From assembly GCA_964242575.1 (NCBI GenBank), contig CAXTCN010000015.1, forward strand, positions 4,235 through 68,234: a DNA stretch of 64,000 nucleotides, in the 5' to 3' direction. The position numbers were made by a program, and so were the translations under genes. This document shows positions 30,422 to 40,952 of this stretch, one piece after another; within the stretch, counting starts at the first letter, position 1; the number at the start of each line of letters is the position of its first letter. A model generated the notes under the pieces. It saw only the letters and a list, made by a program, of their open reading frames with translations, ran no database searches and had not been told where the DNA came from. The DNA comes from JANPPS01 sp964242575. GTDB lineage: Bacteria; Pseudomonadota; Alphaproteobacteria; Acetobacterales; Acetobacteraceae.

Positions 30422-32389
30422 GTGCTTCGGCCCCGCTCTGCAACGGCTGCTCCCATGATTTCGGGCGGTATGGCCGTACGACCCTCCGCCAGCCCTGACG
30501 CCGTGCTGCGCGCCGCGGTCGCCGAGGTGTGCGACCAGCTTTCGGCCGTGCTGAACGGCGGCGTTGCCCAGACTACCACTGTCCTTGCCCTGGACCCGCT
30601 CGCCCAGCGGTTGTCGCAACTGGCCAGCAAAATGATCGCCGTCACCACCGAGGCGCTGCAACAGGCCCAGGCGCGCGAGACCGACCTGCGCGACGCGCAC
30701 CGCGTGGCCCGCGTCGGCACGTGGCGCCGCATGATCGACACCGACGTGCTGTACTGGTCAACCGAGCTGCACCGCATGTCCGGCACTGACCCGGCCGCTT
30801 ATATCCCGAGCCATGCCCGCAACCTGGCGCTGATCCATCCCGATGACCACGCAATCGTCCTGGCGCAGCAGCGCCGGGTCCTGGAAACCGGGGAGCCTGC
30901 CGAGTACGAGTACCGCGTGCCGCAGCCGGACGGGTCGGTGCAGTGGCGCTTCGTCGAGGTGCGGGCGGAACTGGGCCGGAGCGGACGCCCCGTGGCGCTG
31001 CGCGGCGTCGTGCAGGATGTCACGGACCGCAAGGCCGCGTCCGCGCACCTGCATCACCTCGCGCACTTCGACGCGCTGACTGACCTTGCCAACCGCACGC
31101 AGCTTGCCCGCAGCCTGCAGGAACACATCGCACGCGCCTCCCGGACCGACCAGCGGCTGGCGGTGCTGACGCTCGACCTCGACGGCTTCAAGGGCGTCAA
31201 CGACCTGCACGGCCACGCCGCCGGCGACCGCCTGCTGCAGCTCGTGGCGGACCGCCTGCGCGCCGGGCTGCGCGAGGGCGACACCGTGGCCCGCCTGGGC
31301 GCGGACGAGTTCGCCATCGTGCAGACCGAGGTCGGCCAGCCCGAGAGCGCCCGGCACCTGGCGGAGCGGCTGGTGGCCCTGCTGGGCGAACCGTACCATC
31401 TCCCCGGCATCGAGCACCCGGCCTGCGTCACCGCATCGGTCGGCATCGCCTTGTTCCCAGACGACGCGCCGGCCGGACAGGATGCGGCGGCAAGCCTGCT
31501 GGCGGCGGCCGACACGGCGCTGAACCGGGTCAAGCGCGGCAGCCGCAACGGCCACGCCTTTTTCCATGCCAAGCTGGACGGCCAGCAACGCGCCCGCTGC
31601 GCCTTTGAGCAGGATTTACGCCTGGCCCTGCCGCACAACGAGCTGTCCCTGGTGTTTCAGCCGCAGGCGAACGCCGCGACCGGCGCCGTGCTGGGGTTCG
31701 AGGCGCTGCTGCGCTGGACCCATCCGGTGCGCGGCGTCGTTCCGCCCGCGACGTTCATCCCGGTCGCGGAGGCCATCGGCATCATCGTGCCAATCGGCGC
31801 ATGGGTGCTGCGCCAGGCCTGCGCGGAGGCCGCCCGTTGGCGCGCCCCGCTCCGGATTGCGGTGAACGTCTCCGCGCTGCAAATCCAGCAGGATGACCTG
31901 CCTGCCCTCGTGATGCTGGCGCTGGCGGAGTCTGGGCTTGACCCGGCGCGCCTCGAGCTGGAAGTCACCGAAAGCGTCCTGCTCGGCCATGCAGGAGGGT
32001 CGCCGGACGGGGCGCCGGACCGCGCAATCGCGGCGCTGCGCCGGGTGCGGGACCAGGGCGTGCGGGTGGCAATGGACGACTTCGGCACCGGGTACTCGTC
32101 GCTGGCAAGCCTGCGGGCGTTCCCGTTCGACAAAATCAAGCTGGACCGCGGCTTCGTCGCGGACTTGGGCAACAATGACGGCGCGGATGCCATCGTGCGC
32201 GCGGTGCTGGGCTTGGGCCGTGGCCTGAACTTGCCGGTGGTGGCCGAGGGCGTGGAAACCGCGCACCAGGCGGCGGCGCTCCGGGCCGCTGGCTGCGACG
32301 AACTGCAGGGCTACTTGATCGGCCGTCCGCTGCCAATCAGCGCGTATGCCGGCCTGACCTCCGAGGCCTGCCGGCATCACGCTCAATAA
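30422..32389 (+). CDS. PAS-GGDEF-EAL cyclic-di-GMP signalling protein
   Basis: The 655-aa protein has a PAS sensor region (about 95-205: VARVGTWRRMIDTDVLYWST, then QWRFVEVRAELG and VVQDVTDRK), a GGDEF domain (about 215-380) and an EAL domain (about 395-645). The cyclase signature reads LGADEF instead of GGDEF, so synthesis may be lost. EAL residues are intact (GFEALLRWTHP, LEVTESVLLG, MDDFGTGYSSLASL, VAEGVET), which suggests c-di-GMP phosphodiesterase activity. No membrane span is seen. The start is uncertain: GTG 30422 has GAGGA nine bases upstream; ATG 30455 and 30470 are alternatives. The gene lies on the opposite strand within a sugar ABC locus. Confidence 0.88.
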   Translation: MLRPRSATAAPMISGGMAVRPSASPDAVLRAAVAEVCDQLSAVLNGGVAQTTTVLALDPLAQRLSQLASKMIAVTTEALQQAQARETDLRDAHRVARVGTWRRMIDTDVLYWSTELHRMSGTDPAAYIPSHARNLALIHPDDHAIVLAQQRRVLETGEPAEYEYRVPQPDGSVQWRFVEVRAELGRSGRPVALRGVVQDVTDRKAASAHLHHLAHFDALTDLANRTQLARSLQEHIARASRTDQRLAVLTLDLDGFKGVNDLHGHAAGDRLLQLVADRLRAGLREGDTVARLGADEFAIVQTEVGQPESARHLAERLVALLGEPYHLPGIEHPACVTASVGIALFPDDAPAGQDAAASLLAAADTALNRVKRGSRNGHAFFHAKLDGQQRARCAFEQDLRLALPHNELSLVFQPQANAATGAVLGFEALLRWTHPVRGVVPPATFIPVAEAIGIIVPIGAWVLRQACAEAARWRAPLRIAVNVSALQIQQDDLPALVMLALAESGLDPARLELEVTESVLLGHAGGSPDGAPDRAIAALRRVRDQGVRVAMDDFGTGYSSLASLRAFPFDKIKLDRGFVADLGNNDGADAIVRAVLGLGRGLNLPVVAEGVETAHQAAALRAAGCDELQGYLIGRPLPISAYAGLTSEACRHHAQ

Positions 32390-32399
32390 GCCGCCGTTT

Positions 32400-32436
32400 A
32401 GGCGCGGCCCGTCTCGGACCGGGACGGGCCGCGCCT
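32400..32436. terminator. Strong bidirectional hairpin between converging genes
   Basis: AGGCGCGGCCCGTC, nine-base loop, GACGGGCCGCGCCT is a perfect 14-bp GC-rich stem. It lies between the stops of the GGDEF-EAL gene (32389, plus) and the sugar-binding protein gene (32444, minus). No long T-run is present, but the stem is strong and placed to end transcription from both sides. Confidence 0.8.
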
Positions 32437-32443
32437 GCGTGCC

Positions 32444-33775
32444 TCAGGCCCGGTAATAGCGCTTCGCCCGCCGCTCCGCCTCACGCGCCGCGTCCTGCGG
32501 CGTGCTCGCCCCGGTGCTCGCGGCGGCCACCATGTCCACCATCACGTAATCCGCCATGACCGCGCCCGACTGCTCGGTGATCGCGCCTGGCCAGGCGTAC
32601 CACAGGCTCCGCTCCATGGTGTCCTTGTAAAGCTCAATTTTCGGGTCGGACTTCCAAACGTCGCTTGACGCATAGGCCTTGAGCGGCTGGCCCCAGTAGC
32701 CAAAGCTGCCGGTCAGCCATTTGTCGTACTGGTCCGCCTCCATCATGTAAGCAAGGTAGGCCTTGGCGGCGTTCGGAAACTTGGTGTGCTTGAACGCCAT
32801 GGCGTTGATCGCCAACGCGCCCTCCGTGGACCGGCCGACCGGGCCGACCGGCATCTTGGCGTGGTTCAGGTCACGGCCGATGGCGGCGATCTTGGGGTCG
32901 GTGCTGTTTTTCGCCGAGTAGTACAGCGACACGCCATTCTGCGTCGCGCCGACCTCGCCAGCCAGCAACGCCTTGTTGTTGCCGGTGTCCAGCCAGGCGT
33001 TGGTGCCGGGGATGAACGTTTTGTACAGCTCGGCCGACAGCTTCAGCGCCTCGACCGTTTCCTTGCTGTTGATGATGACCTTGCCGGCCTCGTCCGTCAT
33101 CTGGCCGCCATGCGACCACACCAGCCAGTGGCAATACGCGTTCGCGTCGCCCACCGCGTGCCCGGACGCGAACCCGGCCGGGTGCCCGGTCTTCTGCAGC
33201 TTGCGGCACATGTCCAGGAACCCGTCGAGCGTGGTCGGGAACGCGTCGAAGCCGATTTCCTTCAGCCAGCTCTCGCGGTAGATCGCCAGCCCGCCGCTGG
33301 CGCCCATCGGCAGCGCCAGCCACTGGTTGGTGCCGAACTTCTTGCCGTACTTCTCCGCCAGCGGATACCAGCCGCCATACTTCTTGCCCAAGTAGTCCGC
33401 GACATCGGTCAGGTCGAGCACCTTCTCCGCATACAAATGCGGATCATCGGTCCAGCCCACCACCACGTCCGGCCCGGCGCCGGTGTTGGCCGTCACCGCG
33501 GTCTGTGGCCGCAAGTCCTCCCAACCCGCGAAGTCGATCCGCACCTGCACGCCCATCGCGTCGGCGAACTTCTTGGTGTTCTCGCGGAAAATCACCTCGT
33601 CCGGCTCCACGAACTTGGCCGGCCGCAACACGCGCAACGATGCGCCTTTCTCAATCGGCAGGTTGAGCGGCGGCACGTCCGCGGTCGGGATCGCCGCACG
33701 GCTCTGGCCGATCAGTCCAGCCGCCGTCAGCGCGCCAACGCCAATGCCTAAGCCCCGGCGGGTGATGTTCTGCAT
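32444..33775 (-). CDS. Sugar ABC transporter substrate-binding protein (CUT1)
   Basis: The 443-aa protein has a Tat-like signal (NITRRGLGIGVGALTAAGLI) and a family 1 extracellular solute-binding fold (GWEDLRPQTAVTANTGAGPD, DVVVGW, and EGALAINAMAFKHTKFPNAA in the hinge region). It delivers a sugar or polyol to the MalFG-type permeases. GGGAGG lies eight bases upstream of ATG 33775. The ATPase gene is 85 bases upstream on the same strand. Confidence 0.9.
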   Translation of the reverse strand: MQNITRRGLGIGVGALTAAGLIGQSRAAIPTADVPPLNLPIEKGASLRVLRPAKFVEPDEVIFRENTKKFADAMGVQVRIDFAGWEDLRPQTAVTANTGAGPDVVVGWTDDPHLYAEKVLDLTDVADYLGKKYGGWYPLAEKYGKKFGTNQWLALPMGASGGLAIYRESWLKEIGFDAFPTTLDGFLDMCRKLQKTGHPAGFASGHAVGDANAYCHWLVWSHGGQMTDEAGKVIINSKETVEALKLSAELYKTFIPGTNAWLDTGNNKALLAGEVGATQNGVSLYYSAKNSTDPKIAAIGRDLNHAKMPVGPVGRSTEGALAINAMAFKHTKFPNAAKAYLAYMMEADQYDKWLTGSFGYWGQPLKAYASSDVWKSDPKIELYKDTMERSLWYAWPGAITEQSGAVMADYVMVDMVAAASTGASTPQDAAREAERRAKRYYRA

Positions 33776-33860
33776 TTGTTTTGCCTCCCTTATGAGTTTC
33801 TTAACTATTTGGACGCATAATGTTCCCACAGCGAAGTCGGGGAGCCAAGTCGGGAAAAGT

Positions 33861-34931
<1,071 letters not shown>

Positions 34932-35018
34932 GCGCGGACGTCCCCTAAACCGGGCGTGCTTCGGCCCTTGTTAGGACCATATGCGACGCCGATCCGCTGT
35001 GCCAGCCTTTCAAGCGCC

Positions 35019-38000
35019 TCAGCCTTCAAGCAGCGCGGTCACGCGCTCCACCCGGGCGGCGGGGTCCGGCAAGGCCAGCGGAACCACGACCCGCTCGCCC
35101 TTGACCGTGCCGAGCGCCGCCAGCTGCGCGAGGCCGTCCGGCGTCGCGGGGGTCAGCGCCACGGCATGCGGACCCAGATCGGCCTGCGCCACCCCGGCGG
35201 CCTGGCTCATGGTCCGTAGCCGCGCCAACGCCAGCAACGTGGCCAATGCGTCCGGCACCGGCCCGAACCGGTCCGCCAGCTCCTCAGCGAAATCCGCCAC
35301 CGCCGTTGGGCTGCCCAGCCGCGCGAACCGGCGATATAGCGTCAGCCGCAGGTTGGCCTCCGGCACGTAGTCCTCCGGGATGCGCCCGGCCAGGCCAGTG
35401 CGCAGCACCGGCGCCGGCGGCGCGGGCCGCTCGCCCCGCTGTTCCGCCATGGCGCGGGCCAGGAGGTCTTGGTACAGCTCCGTGCCGATGGCGCGCACGT
35501 GGCCGGCCTGCGTCTCGCCGAACAGGTCGCCGGCGCCGCGCAGGTCCATGTCCGCGGCTGCCACCGCGGCCCCTGCGCCGAGGCCGGACAGCGTCTCCAA
35601 GGTTTGCAGCCGCCGCTGGCTCGCCTGCGCCAGCCAGCGGCCGGGTTCGGTCAGGAAATACGCCGCGCCCCGCCGCGCCCCGCGTCCCACCCGGCCGCGC
35701 AACTGGTGCAACTGCGCCAGCCCGAATCGGTCCGCGTTGGCGACCAGCATCAGGTTGGCGCGCGGGATGTCCAGCCCGGCCTCGATGATGTTGGTCGCCA
35801 GCAGGACATCCCCGATGCCATCCGCGAAGCCGGTGACCGCGTCCTCCAGCGCCTCCGCCTTCATCCGGCCGTGCGCCACCACGACGCGCAGCTCCGGCGC
35901 CAACTCCGCCAGCCGCGCCTGCATGGCGTCGAGGTCACCGATGCGCGGGCATACCACGAAGCTCTGCCCGCCGCGCCGCCGCTCCCGCAGCAGCGCGTCC
36001 CGCACCACCGCTGTGTCCCACGGCAGCACGAAGCTGCGCGTCGGCTGCCGCTGCGCCGGGGGCGTGGCAATGACGCTCATGTCGCGCAGTCCCACCAGCG
36101 CGCCCTGCATGGTGCGCGGAATCGGCGTCGCGGTCATCACCAGCAAATGCGGGCGTGCGGCCCGGTCCGCGCCGGCCAGCCGCCGCTTGTCGTCCTCGCC
36201 GAACTGTTGCTCCTCGTCGATCACCACGAGGCCGAGCCGCGCGAACCGCACCCCGTCCGCCGCTAGCCCGTGCGTGCCCACCACCACGCCGACGCTGCCG
36301 TCCCGCAGGCCCCGCAGCACGGCGCGCCTTCCCGGGGTCGCGCCGCCGCGGATCAGCCCCTCCACCCGGACGCCGGCGCCCTCGAAACGCCGGCGGAAGC
36401 TCTCAAGGTGCTGGCGCGCCAACACGGTGGTGGGCGCGGCCACCAGCACCTGATGCCCGGCCAACGCCGTGGCGGCGGCGGCGCGCAACGCGACCTCGGT
36501 CTTGCCGAACCCCACGTCGCCGCACACCAGCCGGTCCATCGGCCGCCCGCTCCTGAGGTCCGCGAGCGCTGCCTCGGTCGCCGCGCGCTGGTCAGCGGTC
36601 AGCGGGTATGGGAAGCGCCGGGCGAATGCGGCGAGCGCCGGCGCGGGCGGGTCCAGCACCGGCGCCGTGGCGGCGGCGCGGGCGGCGGCAGCCTCCGCCA
36701 ACTGCGCCGCGGTCCGCGCCGCCTCGGCCTCGATCTCGGCGCGCTTGCGGCCCCACGCCTCGCCACCGATGCGGTCCAGCGGCACGCAAGCGCCGTCCCC
36801 GCCATAGCGCCACACCCGGTCCAGCTCGTGCACCGGCGCCAGCAGCTCCGCGCCGTCCGCGAACTCGAGCGCGATGCGTTCCTCGGGCGCGCCCTCGGCG
36901 TCCACCGTGCGCAGGCTGGACAGCCGGGCCACGCCGTGGTCCGCGTGCACCACGATGTCGCCGACGCGCAGGTCGTCCTCCGGCAACGCGAACCCAGCGC
37001 CCTGGCCCGGCGTCCGCGCCAACGGCCCGACCGGCACCAGCAGCAGCCCCGGACGGCGCAACCCGGCCGCAATGTCCAGTTGCAGCACCGCCACCCCGCC
37101 CGCCGTGGCGCAAGCCCAGTTGGCCGCGACCCGCGCCTCCAGCCCGCGCCGCCCAAGGCTCGCGGCCACCCGCTCCGGCCCGTGCGGCGTCGCGATCACC
37201 ACCGGCTGCGCCACGCCCGCCTCCTGGGCCATCCGCACCAGGTCAGTGATGCGCTTGGGCGGCGGCACGGCCTCGCCGGCGTCATCGGGCGGAACTAGGC
37301 GCGGGCGGCCGGCCAGCGCGGTCCCGGCCTGCGCGGCGGTAAGGTACAAGCGGGCCGGCTTCGGCGCCCAGGGCGCGTCCGGCGTCGCGCGGCGTGCGGC
37401 GCTGGCGGCGGCGTAGGCGTCGGCGATCATGTCCGCCCCGGCCGCCCAGCGCTCCGGCACGGCGTCATCCCAGTATGCCGGCGCGCGGGGCAGCAGGTTG
37501 AACACGGGAACCAGGCGCTCGGGCGTCGCGTCCGCCGCGGCCGGGGCAGCGTCCTCGTTCGCGTCCGCCTGATCCGGGTGCGCCATCATCTCGGCCGCCG
37601 CCTCCACGTCGCTGCTGTCGAGATGCCGCTCGGTCGCCGGGTGCAACGTGACATCGTCCAGGCCGCTCGTGCTGCGCTGGGTGACCGGATCGTAATGGTG
37701 CAGCCCGGTGATGCGCCGGTCCTCCGACAGCTCGATCCGCACCGGCAGGGCGTCGGCCGCCGGGAACAGCTCGACGGTGCCGCCGCGGAGCGCCACCTCG
37801 CCAGCCTCGTCCACCCGCTCGTCCCAATGGTAGCCCCGCTCGGCCAGCGCCAGGCGCAGCGCGTCGAAGTCCAGTCGCTCGCCCAGGCGCAGCGTCAGCC
37901 CGGCGCCGGCCCAGTCCGCCGGCGGACGCACCCGTTGCAGCACGGCGGCGGCGCTGGCCAGCAACAGGCGCGGCCGGGACGCGGGCGCAGCCAGCGCCAT

Positions 38001-38276
38001 CAGCGTGCGCGTCCGCCGTCCGATGATGGCGGGCGAGGGCGCGACCCGGTCATACGGCAGCGCGTCCCAGGCCGGCAGCGCCAGCACCTCCACCCCGTCC
38101 GCGAACGCCGCCGCGAGCGCCGCCACCCGCTCCAGCCGCGGCCCGCTGCGCAGCACGGCCATGACGGCGCGGTGCCGGCCGGCCTGCTCCAGCAGCCAGA
38201 GCGCCAATGCTGGTTCAGGAAGCGGGGCAGGTTCAGGAAGCGGGGCAGGTTCAGGAAGCGGCGGATGTTCAATCAT
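35019..38276 (-). CDS. mfd: Transcription-repair coupling factor
   Basis: Mfd removes RNA polymerase stalled at DNA lesions and recruits UvrA. It has 1085 residues against about 1150 usual. The N-terminal UvrB-like module, the RNA polymerase-interacting domain (DIVVHADHGVARLSSL, near 440), and the helicase motors with Walker A (CGDVGFGKTEVALRAA, near 580), DEEQQFGEDDKRRL and MTATPIPRTMQGALVGLRDM, then ATNIIEAGLDIPRANLML and QLHQLRGRVGRG, are present, with the C-terminal TRCF domain. The N-terminus carries a Pro-Leu-Pro-Glu-Pro repeat encoded by 18-base units at 38212-38265. Confidence 0.96.
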   Translation of the reverse strand: MIEHPPLPEPAPLPEPAPLPEPALALWLLEQAGRHRAVMAVLRSGPRLERVAALAAAFADGVEVLALPAWDALPYDRVAPSPAIIGRRTRTLMALAAPASRPRLLLASAAAVLQRVRPPADWAGAGLTLRLGERLDFDALRLALAERGYHWDERVDEAGEVALRGGTVELFPAADALPVRIELSEDRRITGLHHYDPVTQRSTSGLDDVTLHPATERHLDSSDVEAAAEMMAHPDQADANEDAAPAAADATPERLVPVFNLLPRAPAYWDDAVPERWAAGADMIADAYAAASAARRATPDAPWAPKPARLYLTAAQAGTALAGRPRLVPPDDAGEAVPPPKRITDLVRMAQEAGVAQPVVIATPHGPERVAASLGRRGLEARVAANWACATAGGVAVLQLDIAAGLRRPGLLLVPVGPLARTPGQGAGFALPEDDLRVGDIVVHADHGVARLSSLRTVDAEGAPEERIALEFADGAELLAPVHELDRVWRYGGDGACVPLDRIGGEAWGRKRAEIEAEAARTAAQLAEAAAARAAATAPVLDPPAPALAAFARRFPYPLTADQRAATEAALADLRSGRPMDRLVCGDVGFGKTEVALRAAAATALAGHQVLVAAPTTVLARQHLESFRRRFEGAGVRVEGLIRGGATPGRRAVLRGLRDGSVGVVVGTHGLAADGVRFARLGLVVIDEEQQFGEDDKRRLAGADRAARPHLLVMTATPIPRTMQGALVGLRDMSVIATPPAQRQPTRSFVLPWDTAVVRDALLRERRRGGQSFVVCPRIGDLDAMQARLAELAPELRVVVAHGRMKAEALEDAVTGFADGIGDVLLATNIIEAGLDIPRANLMLVANADRFGLAQLHQLRGRVGRGARRGAAYFLTEPGRWLAQASQRRLQTLETLSGLGAGAAVAAADMDLRGAGDLFGETQAGHVRAIGTELYQDLLARAMAEQRGERPAPPAPVLRTGLAGRIPEDYVPEANLRLTLYRRFARLGSPTAVADFAEELADRFGPVPDALATLLALARLRTMSQAAGVAQADLGPHAVALTPATPDGLAQLAALGTVKGERVVVPLALPDPAARVERVTALLEG
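38212..38265 (-). repeat. Three 18-base tandem units at the mfd 5' end
   Basis: Three copies of GGTTCAGGAAGCGGGGCA (plus strand; the third copy ends GCGGCGGA) encode the repeated PLPEPA block at residues 5-21 of Mfd. The near-identity of copies suggests recent slippage expansion, and copy number may vary between strains. Confidence 0.9.
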
Positions 38277-38355
38277 CGGGCCGAGATAGGGGGCGTCCCG
38301 GAACCGGCAATCCAGCGGTGGCGGCCCGCTCGCGGCCTTGTCAGGAGGTAGCGCG

Positions 38356-38883
38356 CTACCGCTGCCCGCGCTGCCGGTTCACCTCAAGCTCCAGCGGCGT
38401 CAACTGGAACCCGACCTGGATCCGGTACGCCGCCGCCGTCTTGGCGCCCGACACCGGCAGGCGCAGCTCCACGGCGTCGCCGGCCAGCCGTAGCCGGTCG
38501 GCGTTGGGCGGGAACTCGGCGTTCAGCGTGAACACCTGTTTGTCCAGGATTTGCTCCCCGTCCAGCACCGCCACGAAATACGCGACCTGCGCCGTGCGCC
38601 CGGGCGCCGCCGGGCCGCGGGTCAGCTCCATGCCGACCGAGACCGTGGTAGAGACAATGCCGTTCCCGTCCGCCTTGCAGGACCCGTTCAGCCCGGTGAT
38701 CCGCGCGTCCAGCACCGCGTCCGTCAGGTCCCGCCCTGTGCCGCGGAACCGCGTGAGGTCCGCCGCGTCCCGCACGATGGCCGCGCCGGGACAGGCTGGC
38801 GCAAAGTTGTCCGCCGGCTCGCCGCAGCCGAACAGCGCAAGGGCAAGAAGGGGCGCGGGTCTCAAGAAGTGGGATGCAGGCAT
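38356..38883 (-). CDS. Putative lipoprotein
   Basis: The 175-aa protein has a short signal peptide with a lipobox (LALALFGC, Cys near residue 20). The mature part is beta-rich (GIVSTTVSVGMELTRG, AQVAYFVAVLDGEQILDKQV, YRIQVGFQLTPLELE). It is probably anchored in the envelope. No named family is recognised with confidence. It lies between mfd and the divergent ispH. Confidence 0.75.
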   Translation of the reverse strand: MPASHFLRPAPLLALALFGCGEPADNFAPACPGAAIVRDAADLTRFRGTGRDLTDAVLDARITGLNGSCKADGNGIVSTTVSVGMELTRGPAAPGRTAQVAYFVAVLDGEQILDKQVFTLNAEFPPNADRLRLAGDAVELRLPVSGAKTAAAYRIQVGFQLTPLELEVNRQRGQR

Positions 38884-38978
38884 TCGGCTCTCCGGGGATC
38901 GCGTTTTGGACGGTGCGCCCCCAGTTGTAGCGGTAGGAGCGCGGCGGCATAGTGCGCCGCGCCTGCAGACCGGGAACC

Positions 38979-39950
38979 ATGCCCCAATTATCCATCGCCC
39001 CGCTTCCAGACATGCGTGTGATCCTGGCCGGCCCCCGTGGGTTCTGCGCCGGGGTGGACCGCGCCATCCGCGTGGTGGAGGAGGCCATCCGCCGCCACGG
39101 CGCGCCGGTCTATGTCCGGCACGAGATCGTGCACAACCGCACCGTGGTCGAGGCGCTGGAGGCGCAGGGCGCGGTGTTCGTGGCGGAGCTGAATGAGGTT
39201 CCAGCCGACGCGCATGTGGTGTTCTCGGCACACGGCGTGCCCAAATCCGTGCCGGCGGAGGCCGAGCGCCGGCGCCTCAACTACTTCGACGCCACCTGCC
39301 CGCTGGTCAGCAAGGTGCACCGCGAGGCCGAGCGGCACTTCGCCGACGGCGGCCCGGACACCCGGCATATCCTGATGATCGGCCACGCCGGGCACCCGGA
39401 GGTGGTGGGCACCATGGGCCAGTTGCCGCCCGGCAGCGTGACGCTGGTGCAGGACGTGGACGATGCTCGCACCGTCCAGCCCGTGACGCCGGGCCGGCTT
39501 GCGTTCATCACCCAGACCACGCTGTCGGTCGATGACACCGCGGACATCGTGACGGTGCTGCGGCAGCGTTTCCCATCCATCGAGGGGCCGAAACGGGAGG
39601 ACATCTGCTACGCCACCACCAACCGGCAGGCAGCGGTGAAGGCCGTGGCGCCGGAGTGCGACTTGGTGCTGGTGATCGGCAGCTCCAACAGCAGCAACTC
39701 CCAGCGGCTGCGCGAGGTGGCGGAGCGCGGCGGCGCCAAGCGCGCCATCCTGCTGCCGCGCGCCGACAGCCTGGACTGGTCGGCGCTGGAGGGCGTGCAG
39801 ACCTTGGGCCTCACCGCCGGCGCGTCGGCGCCCGAGAGCCTGGTGCAGGAGCTGCTGGGCCGGCTCGGCGACCGCTACACCTTGCAGGTCGAGGAGCGGC
39901 GCGTCACCCAGGAGGACGTGGTGTTCAAGCTGCCGCCCAACCTTTGCTGA
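38979..39950 (+). CDS. ispH: 4-hydroxy-3-methylbut-2-enyl diphosphate reductase
   Basis: IspH makes IPP and DMAPP in the last step of the MEP pathway using a 4Fe-4S cluster. The 323-aa length is typical. The three cluster cysteines are in GPRGFCAGVDRA, DATCPLVSKVH and DICYATTNRQ; GHAGHPEVVGTMGQ and SSNSSNSQRL are also conserved. The start is ATG 38979 with GGGAA upstream; ATG 39012 is an alternative. thrB follows after 42 bases and is probably co-transcribed. Confidence 0.96.
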   Translation: MPQLSIAPLPDMRVILAGPRGFCAGVDRAIRVVEEAIRRHGAPVYVRHEIVHNRTVVEALEAQGAVFVAELNEVPADAHVVFSAHGVPKSVPAEAERRRLNYFDATCPLVSKVHREAERHFADGGPDTRHILMIGHAGHPEVVGTMGQLPPGSVTLVQDVDDARTVQPVTPGRLAFITQTTLSVDDTADIVTVLRQRFPSIEGPKREDICYATTNRQAAVKAVAPECDLVLVIGSSNSSNSQRLREVAERGGAKRAILLPRADSLDWSALEGVQTLGLTAGASAPESLVQELLGRLGDRYTLQVEERRVTQEDVVFKLPPNLC

Positions 39951-39992
39951 CACAATTTATGCTGAGAAGCCCGCGAGCCAACGCCGCCTGAC

Positions 39993-40952
39993 ATGGCTGT
40001 CTACACCGAGGTTACCGACGACGCGCTGTCCGCCTTTCTGCTGGAGTACGACCTCGGCACCGCCGTCGCGTTCCGCGGCATCGCCGAGGGCGTGGAGAAC
40101 AGCAACTTCCAGCTCCGCACCACCGCCGGCGACTATATCCTGACCCTGTATGAGAAGCGGGTGGACGCCGCCGAGCTGCCCTGGTTCCTCGGCCTCATGG
40201 AGCACCTCGCCACCCGCGGCATCACCTGTCCGCAGCCGGTGCGCGGGCGGGACGGCGCCAGCCTGCGCCGCCTTGCGGGCCGTCCGGCCTGCATTACCAC
40301 GTTCCTGCCCGGCGTCTGGCCGCGCCGCGTGCGGCCCGAGCATTGCGGACCCCTCGGCGCGGCGCTCGCGGGCCTGCACCGGGCCGGCGTGGACTACGCG
40401 CCCACCCGCGCCAACGCGCTCGGCCCCGATAGCTGGGCGTCGCTGCTGGAACGTTGCGCGGACCGGGCCGACGAGGTGCAGCCGGGCCTGCACGCGGAGC
40501 TTCGGGCCGCGTTGCAGCGCATCGCCGGCGCCTGGCCCACGGACCTGCCGCGCGGGCAAATCCATGCGGATTTGTTCCCGGACAACGTGTTTTTCCTGGA
40601 TGGCCGACTGTCCGGCCTGATCGACTTCTACTTCGCCGCCACCGACCTGCTGGCGTACGACGTCGCGGTCTGCCTGAACGCCTGGTGCTTCGAGCCGGAC
40701 TACAGCTTCAACGTGACCCGCGCCCGCGCCCTTTTGGCCGGCTACGCCGCGACCCGGCCGCTGTCATGCGCCGAACAGGCCGCGTTGCCGGCGCTGTGCC
40801 AGGGCGCCGCGCTGCGCTTCCTGCTGACCCGGCTGTTCGACTGGCTGAACCACCCGCCGGGCGCGCTGGTGACGCGCAAGAACCCAGTCGAGTACCTCCG
40901 CCGCCTTCGCTTCCACCTCAGTTGCCCGGACGCGCGCGCCTATGGCCTCTGA
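39993..40952 (+). CDS. thrB: Homoserine kinase (APH-fold ThrB type)
   Basis: It phosphorylates homoserine for threonine synthesis. The 319-aa protein belongs to the aminoglycoside-phosphotransferase fold: N-lobe GVENSNFQLRTTAGDYILTL, catalytic loop QIHADLFPDNVFF, and metal-binding LIDFYFAATD. The ispH-thrB-rnhA order is frequent in alphaproteobacteria. Its stop lies 11 bases inside the rnhA coding region, implying coupled translation. Confidence 0.95.
   Translation: MAVYTEVTDDALSAFLLEYDLGTAVAFRGIAEGVENSNFQLRTTAGDYILTLYEKRVDAAELPWFLGLMEHLATRGITCPQPVRGRDGASLRRLAGRPACITTFLPGVWPRRVRPEHCGPLGAALAGLHRAGVDYAPTRANALGPDSWASLLERCADRADEVQPGLHAELRAALQRIAGAWPTDLPRGQIHADLFPDNVFFLDGRLSGLIDFYFAATDLLAYDVAVCLNAWCFEPDYSFNVTRARALLAGYAATRPLSCAEQAALPALCQGAALRFLLTRLFDWLNHPPGALVTRKNPVEYLRRLRFHLSCPDARAYGL

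Noticed and set aside
29540..30700. 386-codon minus-strand open frame covering the MalF-like permease start and part of the GGDEF-EAL gene
   Set aside because: It is in a different frame from the MalF-like permease and has no family motifs; both overlapped genes have clear domain evidence.
38212..38265. Possible CRISPR-like array
   Set aside because: The units are contiguous without spacers and lie in frame in mfd. No CRISPR array or cas gene was seen in the window.
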